Made by a program: the position numbers and the translations under genes. The notes under the pieces were generated by a model. The model did no database searches and was not told where the DNA came from. It worked only from the letters and a program-made list of their open reading frames with translations. A DNA stretch of 64,000 nucleotides, taken from CAWAVN01 sp963825075 (GTDB lineage Bacteria > Planctomycetota > Planctomycetia > Planctomycetales > Planctomycetaceae). Numbering within the stretch: the stretch's first letter is position 1; each line of letters opens with the position of its first letter. The DNA is taken from positions 1 to 64,000 of the forward strand of contig CAWGRX010000017.1 in the NCBI GenBank assembly GCA_963825075.1, given 5' to 3'. Shown one piece after another: positions 24,829 through 34,004 of the stretch.

Positions 24829-27800
24829 TTTGATATCTCTCGCCGCAATGCCTTGCTGTGCCTTGACTGCCATTCACTCCGCCGAGACGCGAACCACCTC
24901 GATCGCATTTAAGCAGCGGCAGTTTCTCCGACGTCGGTTTTCCTGCCGTCGGGATGAGTTCAATCGTCAGGTCTTTTTCCACCGGGATGTTCTCGAACTC
25001 TTTCACCGTGGCTTGGTTGGTGATCGTCAATCCCTCGGCGACGTTTTTGTCTTGGAGTTTGATCGAGAACTTTCGGCCGGTGTTGTGGGGGTCGGCGAAG
25101 TACAGGCGGACTTTGTACGTCGCGGGTTTGTCATTTTCGCCTAAGAGCGGCAGCGTGCACTTTTTGAGGCCGTTGGCGTAGGACGTGAACAGCCACGGGG
25201 TTTCGGTGGCTGCGACCTGGGCGGATTTTTCGCCGAGGTTCTCGAAGCCGCCGCCGGCGTAGAACTCGGGATGAATGTCGATATCGACTTCGAGGCCGGT
25301 GGCTTTGTAGGGCTTGGGCCGGGGGTAGGTGATCCACAACTGGTCGCGGGCGTCTTTGCGGTCGCCTGGGGCGGCGAGGTTCAAAGCCATGTGCTCGACC
25401 GGGGTGTTGGCTCCGATCGTGCTGTAGATCGTCCAGGGCCGGCGGGCTTCGCGGGGTTCGAGCGTGATCGTGGAGGCGATCGAAAACTGGCACACGCAGC
25501 CGGCGCTGGCTTCGGGAATCATCACCAGCCCGTTCGCGGGGATCATATTGATCCAGCAGCCCAGGCGGTGCCCGGCGAAGTGGCGGGTGCCATCGTCGGC
25601 GTCGAGGTTATAAAACCCGGTGAAACCCGAACGGAACATCAACATGCTGGGGCAGCCGGTGAGCATCCCGCAGTGATGGCCGGTCCGCATGATGCTCCAG
25701 GGCACTTCCTTGCCGGTGAGCGGATGCGGGCGGGTCTTGATCGTGCCGGTGTAAAGGTCGAAGCTCCAAGGCTCGGCGATGATCTGGTCTTCGATGATGA
25801 TCGGCCGATGCCGATAGTTGGCATCCTTCGCCCAGAGCTTGTGCCCGTCTTCCGCCGAGAGGCACACCAGCCGCCGGCGGGAGAAATCGCCTTCCAAAAA
25901 CTGCTTCCAATAATGCCCGTTGGCATTGGCGCCGCAGAGGACGAGGGTGTTGTTGTGATAGAGCATCGTGAGTTGCCCGCCGCCGATGCCGATCTCGCTG
26001 CAATCGGTGACATCCACCGGCGTCTCCCAGAGCTTTTCTCCGGTCGCGGCATCGACCGCGACGACGAGGCGGGCATCGATCCGCTTCATGCGGGCCTCGG
26101 CGAGCTTGGCTTCGTCGCCGGTGAGTTGGGCGAGTTCGGATTTGTCTTCTTCCAAGAGGGCCTGGCGCTGTTCGGGCGTTAAAGTGCTGTCGATGAAATA
26201 CGCCCGCCTCGGTCCCAACGCGATCGTATGATGCACGATGCTCTGGCCCTGATAGCTCCACAAATGCTTTCCGGTTTTGACATCAATTGCGAACAGCACA
26301 TCGGTCGCATCGTCAAATCGCCGGCCCCGGCGGCGGAGGCGGACTTCCAATTCTTTGCGAACGGTCGCGGTGCCGAACAGTTTGCCGTCCTGATACGCCA
26401 CGTAACCCCATTCGCGGTTCTCTTGGTGACCAGGCGGCAATTTGTGCGTGGCGACGAGCTTTCCGGTCGCGGCGTCGATTTGCTCGACCACATCGCGAAC
26501 CAAGACGAACACAAAGTCATCCGTCCCCACGAGGTTGCCGGGGTTTTGGTTCTGAAACACGCCGGTGCGGAAAGCTTTGGAGTTGTCGCGTTCCCAAAGG
26601 AACTGGCCGTTGTAGGCGTCGTAAGCCATGATCGTGTTGTCGCCCTGGACGATCAGCCGCCCGTTGACGGCCAAAGGCCCCACGGCTCCATCGTGGCGGT
26701 TGACCATCTTCCCTGGACCGGGATCGCCGTACCACAGCACGCCCAATCCGCCCTTAATGCGGTGGTCTTCGGTGGTGGCGATGTTCCCCGCGTTGGCGTA
26801 GAGATGCGTCCATTCGCCGGCGCCGGGCAGTTTGCCGCGGGTCAAAATGACATACGGCCCCGCGGTGCTGATCGTGGACTGATCCGTCAAGTCCGTTTTA
26901 CCCAACCAATCTTTGAGTTGCTCGATTGTAACTTTTGACGAAGCCTTCGCGTCGGCGGCCTTGAGAATGATCTTCCCGCCGCAGGGTTTGAGGTGCCGGG
27001 CAATCGCCGCGGGCGAACCGGGCGGAGTGCCGGTCATCAGTTGTTTGCCCGTCACAATCAGATTCGCGAAATAGTTGGAATAAGGGATCGCCGAGTAATC
27101 CGCTTGATGAATCGTCACTCGCGACCCATACAGTCCGGCCGCCATCAACTGCTTGCGGGCGGCTTCGACATTTTTTGCGTCCGGTTCGATGCCGTAGATC
27201 GTCAAGTTGCTGTTTTGGGCCAAGGCCTTGGCAAGTTCGCCGGTTTCCGCTCCGACGACGAGACAGAACCCCTGCCGAGTTTTCGCGGCCTCCAACACTT
27301 CTTTGGCAGCCGTATCGTAAGCCTGTTTCTGCGGATCGGCTTTGGTTTCCACGGTCTTTGGCTGAGGCTTGCCCGCCACGGTCTTCGCGGCGTCGGCGAA
27401 CACCTGGATTTCACCTTGCGTCGTGCTGACGATCAGGTAGCCGTTGGCGACGGCGAGGCCGCTCGCGGTGCCATCGACTTTTGTGGTCCATACCCGATTG
27501 CCGGTGGCGACGTCGAAGGCATCCACGCGGTCGGGACCGCCCGCGAATACGAGGTTCCCGGCGAGAATCAATTCCGCATCGCACGCCGAAGGCGACTTCC
27601 ACACCACGCCGTTCTCGGCGAGAGCGGCCAGGCTTTTGAGCATCTCGGCGTATTGGGTGCGGAGTTGTTCCAGGTTTTTAGCGGGCGTCCGGATTTTGCG
27701 GGCTAGGTCTTGAACCTGACCGTCGAGCTTCATCCGCTCCCGGCTGGCGGCGAGATAGGTTTTGCGGTCGAGCTTCATCACCTGACTGCCGGTGGCGATG

Positions 27801-28774
27801 TAGCAATCGTTGCCTGCGATCGCGATTTGATGGGCATCGATCCAGCCGAAACCCGACTTGCCGGTGTTCTCGTCCAGGGCGATATAGACATGCTCGCCGC
27901 CGGAGTAAAGTTGCCCGTCCGCGAGCACCGCCCGCGTGCCGCCCACAATTCCATCCCGCCGCCAACTGACGGAGGGCTTGGCCTTCAGTTCGCCGGTCTT
28001 GCGGTCGATCATCGCCGGCAGCGATCGACCCGAAGGCACGAACAGGCGGTCTTGGCTGGTGAGCAAATACCCCTGCGGGGACAGATCGTCCCGCCCGGCG
28101 TCGGCTTCGCTGATGTTGTCCCGCTTCCATACGACCTTTCCCGTCTTGGCCCCGACGGCGTAGATGTAAACGTCCTCGTGCGGAAAGATGCCGGCTCCGA
28201 AGTAGGCGATGCCGTCGCTGATGGTAATTCCCGTCCGCACCGGCCAACGGGAGATCATGCTGCCCCGCGCGAGCAGCCATTCCTCGGCGGGGCCGGCCCG
28301 CAACTTCCAGGTCAGCCGACCGGTGAGGGCATCCACACAGTAAGCGAAGCCGTCGTCCGAGCCGAAATACACCTGCCCTTTCCAGACTGTGGGAGCCAGG
28401 CGAATCGGGCCGCCCGTCGCAAACGACCAATGGATTTTTCCCGTCTTCAGATCATAACAGTGCAGATGATGATCCACCGAAGACCCGAAATACAGCCGAT
28501 CCCCCACCACGGCCACTTGGAAGGTGTCATCGTAATTCACGCGATGCCGGAGTTGTTTGCCTTCAATGTTCCGGTCATCCGGCCCCGCCCAGGCGGTCTT
28601 GGGCGGCGCGAGGGCTTTATAAGTCCACGCGGACTTGAGCGGCACCGCGAGCTTTTCCGGCGTGAAGCCTTGGCGGGTATTGTCGTGCCGATACGTTGGC
28701 CAATCCTCCGCCTGAACGGGACTTGTGAAAAGGGCCAAAACGGCGACCAACATCAGAAGGGACACAAATCGCAT
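24770..28774 (-). CDS. large secreted PQQ-like beta-propeller protein with an internal methyltransferase-like domain
   Basis: About 1,300 residues. A signal peptide (MRFVSLLMLVAVLALFTSPVQA) is followed by a PQQ-like/BamB-type propeller with blades such as FGSSVDHHLHCYDLKTGKIHWSFATGG and VYFGSDDGFAYCVDALTGRLTWKL. Near residues 485-610 there is an insertion with a class I SAM-methyltransferase pattern: FCLVVGAETGELAKALAQ, IYGIEPDAKNVEAARKQL and a later IARHLKPCGGKIILK. Propeller blades then resume (LWERDN, IDAATGKLVATH, VDAATGEKLWETPV). The last 130 residues look like a carbohydrate/malectin-type beta-sandwich. The C-terminus breaks frame near 24908: shifting one base gives KAIEVVRVSAE and a stop at 24874 instead of running on to 24770. 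Function unknown. Confidence 0.85.
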   Translation of the reverse strand: MRFVSLLMLVAVLALFTSPVQAEDWPTYRHDNTRQGFTPEKLAVPLKSAWTYKALAPPKTAWAGPDDRNIEGKQLRHRVNYDDTFQVAVVGDRLYFGSSVDHHLHCYDLKTGKIHWSFATGGPIRLAPTVWKGQVYFGSDDGFAYCVDALTGRLTWKLRAGPAEEWLLARGSMISRWPVRTGITISDGIAYFGAGIFPHEDVYIYAVGAKTGKVVWKRDNISEADAGRDDLSPQGYLLTSQDRLFVPSGRSLPAMIDRKTGELKAKPSVSWRRDGIVGGTRAVLADGQLYSGGEHVYIALDENTGKSGFGWIDAHQIAIAGNDCYIATGSQVMKLDRKTYLAASRERMKLDGQVQDLARKIRTPAKNLEQLRTQYAEMLKSLAALAENGVVWKSPSACDAELILAGNLVFAGGPDRVDAFDVATGNRVWTTKVDGTASGLAVANGYLIVSTTQGEIQVFADAAKTVAGKPQPKTVETKADPQKQAYDTAAKEVLEAAKTRQGFCLVVGAETGELAKALAQNSNLTIYGIEPDAKNVEAARKQLMAAGLYGSRVTIHQADYSAIPYSNYFANLIVTGKQLMTGTPPGSPAAIARHLKPCGGKIILKAADAKASSKVTIEQLKDWLGKTDLTDQSTISTAGPYVILTRGKLPGAGEWTHLYANAGNIATTEDHRIKGGLGVLWYGDPGPGKMVNRHDGAVGPLAVNGRLIVQGDNTIMAYDAYNGQFLWERDNSKAFRTGVFQNQNPGNLVGTDDFVFVLVRDVVEQIDAATGKLVATHKLPPGHQENREWGYVAYQDGKLFGTATVRKELEVRLRRRGRRFDDATDVLFAIDVKTGKHLWSYQGQSIVHHTIALGPRRAYFIDSTLTPEQRQALLEEDKSELAQLTGDEAKLAEARMKRIDARLVVAVDAATGEKLWETPVDVTDCSEIGIGGGQLTMLYHNNTLVLCGANANGHYWKQFLEGDFSRRRLVCLSAEDGHKLWAKDANYRHRPIIIEDQIIAEPWSFDLYTGTIKTRPHPLTGKEVPWSIMRTGHHCGMLTGCPSMLMFRSGFTGFYNLDADDGTRHFAGHRLGCWINMIPANGLVMIPEASAGCVCQFSIASTITLEPREARRPWTIYSTIGANTPVEHMALNLAAPGDRKDARDQLWITYPRPKPYKATGLEVDIDIHPEFYAGGGFENLGEKSAQVAATETPWLFTSYANGLKKCTLPLLGENDKPATYKVRLYFADPHNTGRKFSIKLQDKNVAEGLTITNQATVKEFENIPVEKDLTIELIPTAGKPTSEKLPLLKCDRGGSRLGGVNGSQGTARHCGERYQNEESPNTQTPSMPSGSANT

Positions 28775-28816
28775 GCGGTGGTTCCTCGCAAAAAGGGGGA
28801 GGCGAAAGTTTCGAGC

Positions 28817-29511
28817 TTAGGGGCGAGAGTCAGTGATTTCGCGTCTCTTACGCTGCGGCTCGAGACTCTCATTTTGTTTCAAGTGTTGGACCCAGGCGGG
28901 TGGGAGGTTGACGAACACCCAACTCCGGCGGAAGCGGTGCTGGTCGAGGTAGGGGGTGATGATCTCGTCGAGCGATCGCATTCGCTGTTTTTCGTCCCGG
29001 CGGCCGACGCGCTTGCGGAGCGACCGCACATACATGTATTCAAAATAACTCAAGGTCCCGCCGGGGGCCAGCAAGCCGAAATAACTCTCAAAAATTTCAC
29101 ACACCATATTGGGCGAAAAATTGTTTAACGGCAATCCCGAAATGATGAAATCATACGGTGCCTCGGCCGTGAATTCCTGAAGCGGCAGGATGTGCACCTG
29201 GGATTGCTCGCGGACCCGCTGATAATGCGGGTGCGACCCGAACCGCTCGTTTAACAGGTCGGCGAAGGTCTCGTTGAGCTCCACCAGATCGAAGCGGTCT
29301 TCTGGCGCAGCAGCTTGACGATGGACCGCGTCACCGCTCCGGTGCCGGGACCGATTTCCAGAATCCGCTGAGGCGGCGCATCGGCCCGGCGGAGCACTTT
29401 TTTCATGGGCCCCGTCATCGCCGACGCCAAAAACCGGCTGCTGGGCGCAATCGCCCCGGTCGTCTTAAACCGCTGCCGGAATTCTCGAAAAAACGTCAAA
29501 TGATCCCGCAC
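28817..29511 (-). CDS. SAM-dependent methyltransferase (phospholipid methyltransferase-like), frameshifted
   Basis: A protein of about 231 residues split over two frames by a one-base break near 29296. The GTG start at 29511 follows GGAAAG and opens VRDHLTFFREFRQRFKTTGAIAPSSRFLASAMT, a conserved N-terminus of PmtA/KsgA-like methyltransferases. The SAM motif ILEIGPGTGAVTRSIVKLL lies before the break; after it the text resumes DLVELNETFADLLNERF (acidic loop), YDFIISGLPLNNFSPNMVCEIFESYFGLLAPGGTLSYFEYMY, and ends near KRREITDSRP. Such enzymes methylate phosphatidylethanolamine or similar lipids. The gene is downstream of the class IV aminotransferase, separated by a palindromic repeat. Confidence 0.8.
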
Positions 29512-29579
29512 GCTGCTACTTTCCAATGATGTCGAATGAATAACTCGAATCGCACGGATAGTATGCAAAAAAAGAAGGG

Positions 29580-29657
29580 GGAACACTAATCTCCACTAAT
29601 CTTCGCTAATTCAATCTCCGTTTTCGATTAGTGCTTATTAGCGAAGATTAGTGTTCC
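29580..29657. repeat. inverted repeat between genes
   Basis: GGAACACTAATC at the left and GATTAGTGTTCC at the right are exact complements, and the inner block ATCTTCGCTAAT pairs with ATTAGCGAAGAT. The motif CACTAATCTTCGCTAAT reads like a unit of a dispersed repeat. It could form a stable hairpin between the aminotransferase and methyltransferase genes. Confidence 0.7.
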
Positions 29658-29714
29658 AAAAATCCTTTTTCGCATCTTGTTGAAGACGAAAAAATCCGTG
29701 TTTCATCCGTGGCT

Positions 29715-30659
29715 TCATGTGTTCTTAATTCGTTCTCCGGCTCCTTGCCGGATTTGCTCGATAATATCGAGTCCCACGAGGTCGTTCCATGCTGCGATCA
29801 ATTTCTGATACAGCGGGCCGGGGACCTGTTCGCCGAGGGCTTCCTGATTCACCGAAGTCACCGGCATCAAACAGTAGGGCGTCGAAGATGTAAACGCTTC
29901 CGTGGCGGTTCTGAGATCTTCGGGAACCAAATCCCTTGTGCGGTAGGGGATTTTCAATTTCGCCGCGAGTTCCCGGACCACGGCTTGGCTGATGCCGCCC
30001 AGGCACCGCTCGGGCGGCGGGGTGACGATTTCGCCGCCCAACACCGCAAAGAAATTCCCCGAACTGGTCTCGGTGATTCGGCCTTCCAAGTCCAACACGA
30101 GTGCCGACGCTCCGGGTTCAATCGACCGGGCTTCCTGGTCCGCGAGAATCCAATGCAGCCGACTGCGATGTTTGATCCGCGGATCAATGCACTCCGCCGG
30201 GATCGTGCGCACCTTCGGAATAACGAGATGCTGCCCGGCCGTCATTTTCTCCGCCCAAACCTCGAACGGCAGCGGAAACGTATGCACGCAAACCGTGCAA
30301 GGTTCGAGGTGCCCCCTCGTTCCCGCATAAGTCAAATTCGTCCCCGCCGTCGCGAAGACGATGATCCCCAAGTCATGCGAGGCGAGAATCAAAGCCGCGT
30401 TATGTTCCACGACCTGGGCGAGAATGCCTTCGAGTTCCTCCCGCCCCACCGAGACCTGAAACCCCACCGCATCAATCGAAGCGAACAACCGCTCCAGATG
30501 CTCCGTCACCCGAAACGGTTTTCCGCGAAAGGTGCGAAGCATCTCCGTCACCGCAGCCCCATGCACCACGCCCCGGTCGAACACGTGGAGCGAAGTTTCG
30601 GCGATGGGTTTGTCTTCGCCATTGATCCAGGCGATGGGATGATTGAGATCGGGAGTCAT
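29715..30659 (-). CDS. class IV aminotransferase (branched-chain / D-amino acid type)
   Basis: A 314-residue PLP enzyme of fold type IV, the group with branched-chain aminotransferase, D-alanine aminotransferase and aminodeoxychorismate lyase. Landmarks are IAWINGEDKPIAETSLHVFDRGVVHGAAVTEMLRTF at the N-terminus, IDPRIKHRSRLHWILADQEA containing the PLP-binding lysine, and ALVLDLEGRITETSSGNFFAVLGGEIVTPP with the cofactor phosphate loop. The start ATG at 30659 overlaps the stop of the upstream LRR gene by four bases (ATGA), so the two are translationally coupled. Substrate specificity cannot be fixed from sequence. Confidence 0.9.
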   Translation of the reverse strand: MTPDLNHPIAWINGEDKPIAETSLHVFDRGVVHGAAVTEMLRTFRGKPFRVTEHLERLFASIDAVGFQVSVGREELEGILAQVVEHNAALILASHDLGIIVFATAGTNLTYAGTRGHLEPCTVCVHTFPLPFEVWAEKMTAGQHLVIPKVRTIPAECIDPRIKHRSRLHWILADQEARSIEPGASALVLDLEGRITETSSGNFFAVLGGEIVTPPPERCLGGISQAVVRELAAKLKIPYRTRDLVPEDLRTATEAFTSSTPYCLMPVTSVNQEALGEQVPGPLYQKLIAAWNDLVGLDIIEQIRQGAGERIKNT

Positions 30660-31561
30660 TGTTCTGGCGACTCCCATAAATCTCCCGATCCATATACAAC
30701 GCAACCGTTTTGTAACGCTGTTTCGTCGAACCCGTGGCCCAGCGCCGTTCGATGCGCAAACACTTTGCGGAGGGAATGACTCTGAGTAAGGCGAGGAATG
30801 GCTTCAGGCGTAACCCCTGTTTCTGTTACGTCAAGGTATTTCAGCTTTCTGCATTTGCAGAGTTCTGAAAGTTGAGAATCGTTGAGGTCAGTTCGCGTCA
30901 AGTCGATCCGTTGGCACACATCGGTTTCGACGAGCGCAGCAATGATTTCATCTGAGATCTTGGTATCGGTAAGAATCAATTCCTCAAGGTGCTTTGCTTT
31001 TGCAATCTCTCGGATCTGGTCGCCGTCGATCTTTATTCGAGAAAGTATCACCCGCCTTACATTCGCCCAGCGGCCAAATTCGTTGAAGTCCCCCGGAGAG
31101 ATTTTCGTGCCACGGAAACCTATGATTTCCAAATCCATCGAGTTCCCCGCTTCAGCCACGAATTCTTCCACGTTCATCTCGCAGTCATCAAAGCAAATCG
31201 CTTCCAAGGAAGTGCATTTGGTCAAAATGCTTCGAGCGTCGGGTTCGATTCGGCAAGAATGAAAGAAAATCCCTCTCAGCCTTGGAAGGTCCAAAGTGGG
31301 TTTAAGAAGGTTGGCGGTTACGTCTCTACCGCGAATTTCGATGTCAGAGACTTCGTGTGGATATCCGAGGGGCTTTGAAGAATGAGCAAATAACTGAATT
31401 CCCGGGGCACTCGCCAGCTCGCGCACCGGTGACGTGTAATCGCGGTAGAAAAGCCAAAAAGCAGCGAGGATCATTGCCAACGCAACAAGGCCCAGAGCGC
31501 AATTGACAATCCGCATCCAACGGGTTTTTTCGTAATCGCCTGCCAATGGGCTTTCGCTCAT
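30656..31561 (-). CDS. membrane-anchored leucine-rich-repeat protein
   Basis: A 301-residue protein with one N-terminal membrane segment (VNCALGLVALAMILAAFWLFY, residues 19-39) and about seven LRR-like repeats outside. Clear repeat units include LRGIFFHSCRIEPDARSILTKC, LEAICFDDCEMNVEEFVAEAG, LEELILTDTKISDEIIAALVE, CQRIDLTRTDLNDSQLSELCKC and LKYLDVTETGVTPEAIPRL. Planctomycete genomes contain many such LRR proteins of unknown partners. It overlaps the aminotransferase start by four bases, which suggests a common transcript, although a functional link is not evident. Confidence 0.8.
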   Translation of the reverse strand: MSESPLAGDYEKTRWMRIVNCALGLVALAMILAAFWLFYRDYTSPVRELASAPGIQLFAHSSKPLGYPHEVSDIEIRGRDVTANLLKPTLDLPRLRGIFFHSCRIEPDARSILTKCTSLEAICFDDCEMNVEEFVAEAGNSMDLEIIGFRGTKISPGDFNEFGRWANVRRVILSRIKIDGDQIREIAKAKHLEELILTDTKISDEIIAALVETDVCQRIDLTRTDLNDSQLSELCKCRKLKYLDVTETGVTPEAIPRLTQSHSLRKVFAHRTALGHGFDETALQNGCVVYGSGDLWESPEQ

Positions 31562-31656
31562 ACGATCACCGGATCATTTCAACAGCGATGGGATTGGCAC
31601 GGGTGCCTTGGCGGAAAAGATTGCTGCCGGTTCGTTTGCGGCGCGAGCTTCATGAT

Positions 31657-32247
31657 TCAAAGCCCCAAAATGTCCGCCAGGGGGATTTCCAAACCCGGAA
31701 GCAGCGGCGTCGCGTAAGAGTCGTTTGGCCCGAGGTCCGTTTCCGTAAAGCGGCCCTCTTCCAATCGCAACACGAGCAAGCGGTGTAGAAAACGGTCCAC
31801 GATCACGTATTCCCGCACGGCGATCCGCTCATATTCCGCCCGCTTGTCTTCGTAATCCCGCCTGCGGTCCGCTTCCGACTGGCTGACGATCTCGAAAATC
31901 AAATCCGGGACGCGCTCGGGAAATGGCGGATGCTCTCTGTCCGTATGCAGGTACACAGTGAGATCGGGAATGCGTTCCGTGCCGGCGTCGATGATCACCC
32001 AAGACTCTTGGAACACATGCTCGATGATATGGGGGTGACTATGTTTATAGACGACCAGTTGGTCTCGAAAAGGTTCCGCGGCGGCGTGATGTTCGAATCC
32101 CGAGGGCGTCATAACCAACAGCCTCCCCTGGACACGTTCATACCGCGAGGGTCCCTGGAAATCCGCATCGGCAAACTCCTCGTGTGTGAGCGCCAGGCCT
32201 TCATCGTCTTTGGTGAGCGTAAGTTTCGAAGGATTGGTTTGACGCAT
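31657..32247 (-). CDS. Uma2 family endonuclease (DUF820)
   Basis: A 196-residue protein of the Uma2/DUF820 family, a restriction-endonuclease-like (PD-(D/E)XK) fold of unknown biological role that is expanded in Planctomycetota and Cyanobacteria. The family pattern is seen in YERVQGRLLVMTPSGFEHHAAAEPF, ESWVIIDAGTERIPDLTVYL (PDL, metal ligand), PDLIFEIVSQSEADRRRDYEDKRAEYERIAVREYVIVD (E..S...DR..DYEDK..EY) and PLLPGLEIPLADIL at the end. Length is typical. It stands alone next to a repeat-rich gap. Confidence 0.88.
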   Translation of the reverse strand: MRQTNPSKLTLTKDDEGLALTHEEFADADFQGPSRYERVQGRLLVMTPSGFEHHAAAEPFRDQLVVYKHSHPHIIEHVFQESWVIIDAGTERIPDLTVYLHTDREHPPFPERVPDLIFEIVSQSEADRRRDYEDKRAEYERIAVREYVIVDRFLHRLLVLRLEEGRFTETDLGPNDSYATPLLPGLEIPLADILGL

Positions 32248-32575
32248 GGGTGTCTCTCCGCGACCACATCGAGTTTCGGCATATCTTCGATTTCCAACCG
32301 CAATCCTACCACACGAGGCTGAAACGGTCCATGTTTGAAAATGTTTTCCTCTGCAAAGGAGCGGAACGGCAATAGCCGCCGGTCTTGATATTTTGCGTCT
32401 CCATTCATCGAGGCCGGAGGCTAGCGCCTACCGCTCATATTTCAGGATCGAATGAACGCACGGGTGACTTGGTGGAAAACATCCGATATACTGCGGGTCG
32501 TTTGGGCCAGAGAGCCTCTTATCAGGACCATTTCCCTCTCGGTGATACTGCAAACCCACGAGGAACACAAGCATT
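32248..32575. other. intergenic region with dispersed repeat
   Basis: No credible gene in this 328-base gap. It contains one copy of the CTAGCGCC repeat (listed separately) and a GAGGAACACA stretch that serves as the leader of the dehydrogenase gene at 32576. Confidence 0.6.
32411..32440. repeat. CTAGCGCC dispersed repeat, copy 1
   Basis: Core CCGGAGGCTAGCGCC followed by TACCGCTCAT. Related cores lie at 39821, 42821, 43721 and 45530, all outside genes. Confidence 0.75.
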
Positions 32576-33496
32576 ATGACTGCTGCGACGATTGCTCCCG
32601 GACAGACGAAAATTGGCTGGATCGGCACCGGCGTGATGGGCTCGAGCATGGTGGGCCATCTGATCGATGCCGGGTTTCGGCCACGGTTTACACGCGGACC
32701 AAATCGAAAGCCGAGGGCGTCCTGTCCAAAGGGGCGGCGTGGGCGGAGTCCCCCAAAGCCGTCGCGGAAGCCTCGGACGTGATCTTCGCCATCGTCGGGT
32801 TTCCGGCGGATGTGCGGGAAGTCATGCTGGGCGAACGACGGGGCGCTGGCCGGCTGCAAAGGCGGGTAACGTGCTGGTCGATATGACGACCAGCGAGCCG
32901 TCGCTGGCCGATCGAAATCGCCGAAGCTGCGAAGGAAAAGGGCGTGTACAGCGTCGATGCCCCCGTCTCCGGCGGCGACGTGGGGGCGAAGAACGGCGCG
33001 CTGTCGATCATGATCGGCGGCGACAAAGACGTCGTCGAAGGCGCTCAATCCCTGCTGGGACGCGATGGGCAAAACGATCGTGCATCAAGGCGGCCGGGAG
33101 CCGGGCAGCATACCAAAATGGTCAATCAAACGCTGATCGCCACCGGGATGATCGGCGTCTGCGAAGCGTTGCTCTACGGCTACAAAGCCGGGCTGGATTT
33201 GCCGACGGTGATGCAATCGGTCGGCAGCGGGGCGGCGGGAAGCTGGTCGCTGTCCAACCTCGGGACCGCGGATCATGGACAACAACTTCGATCCCGGCTT
33301 CTTCGTCGAGCATTTCATCAAGGATATGGGCATCGCTTTGGCGGAAGCCAAACGGATGGGCCTCTGTCTGCCGGGTTTGGCCCTTGCGCATCAGCTTTAT
33401 CTCGCGGTCCAGGCCAATGGCCACGGCCGCGACGGCACGCACGCCCTGCAATTGGCGCTCGCGCAAATGGCCAACGTGGATTGGAAAAACCGCTGA
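32576..33496 (+). pseudogene. 3-hydroxyisobutyrate dehydrogenase / beta-hydroxyacid dehydrogenase, multiply frameshifted
   Basis: Reads as one NAD(P)-dependent beta-hydroxyacid dehydrogenase if six or seven indels are allowed. In order: KIGWIGTGVMGSSMVGHLIDAGF (Rossmann motif), ATVYTRTKSKAEGVLSKGAAWAESPKAVAEASDVIFAIVGFPADVREVML, GNVLVDMTTSEPSLA, IEIAEAAKEKGVYSVDAPVSGGDVGAKNGALSIMIGG (substrate loop APVSGG), MGKTIVHQGG, HTKMVNQTLIATGMIGVCEALLYGYKAGLDLPTVMQSV (with the catalytic Lys in HTKMVNQ) and the C-terminal MDNNFDPGFFVEHFIKDMGIALAEAKRMGL. Each stretch is highly conserved, which is more like local base-calling error than gene decay. As the sequence stands it is not translatable. Confidence 0.85.
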
Positions 33497-33497
33497 T

Positions 33498-33784
33498 AAG
33501 AGGCAAAAAGCCGGAGCTGAGCTTTCAATGGCGAACTCTTCCAGAAACCAGATTGGTTCCTCTGACCACTCGTGTTGACGAACCGCCTGCTACAAAGCTG
33601 GGTGGCGAGCCGGAATGGATTCAGGTGGAATGGCAGCCGGAATGTTGTGGTCAACGAATGACTTTTCTTGGTCAAATTGACTCGTTGGACATCCCGGAGG
33701 CCCGCATGCCAGGATAGCGCAATCGTTTACATATTTTTCTGTTCAAAATGTTTTGAAACTGCTTCGCAGCTTCAATGTTGTTAG
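33498..33784 (+). pseudogene. DUF1963-like small protein, frameshifted and lacking a clear start
   Basis: A coding-like stretch reading GKKPELSFQWRTLPETRLVPL, TKLGGEPEWIQVEWQPECCGQRMTFLGQIDSLDIPEARMP, then after a one-base shift near 33713 DSAIVYIFFCSKCFETASQLQCC and a stop at 33784. The GGxPxWIQ...C..C....FLGQIDS pattern resembles DUF1963/YwqG proteins, with CxxC-like cysteine pairs that could bind zinc. AAGAGG lies just after the preceding stop, but no standard start codon follows in frame, so the 5' end is damaged or misread. It would be the second gene of a unit with the dehydrogenase. Confidence 0.5.
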
Positions 33785-33940
33785 GACCGCACACGTATTG
33801 CTCAATTTGAAATCTCTCGCCGAGCGGTTTTTCGTTGATAAGTTGGAGATAGTCTTTCTTTATCCACAACGTCATCATTCACGAAATCCCAATGACCGAT
33901 TGTTGGCTTCGGGACGTTCTTAGCAGCTTCGTATGGAGCA

Positions 33941-33977
33941 TTCATTGGTCATTGGTCATTCGTGCTTGGTCATTGGG
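33941..33977. repeat. short tandem repeat, GGTCATT units
   Basis: ATTGGTCATT occurs three times in a row with small spacers directly upstream of dapA. It lies between the damaged DUF1963-like gene and the dapA ribosome site. Confidence 0.7.
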
Positions 33978-34004
33978 ACTGGGATTTAATCCGAAGGAAT
34001 TAAG

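Noticed and set aside
27710..29128. 472-codon plus-strand ORF opposite the PQQ protein
   Set aside because: The minus strand here encodes clear PQQ blades and a signal peptide; the plus frame has no leader, ribosome site or motif.
33672..33878. 68-codon minus-strand ORF starting MMTLWIKKDYLQ
   Set aside because: The plus strand over the same bases continues a DUF1963-like protein after a one-base shift; the minus ORF matches nothing and has no ribosome site.
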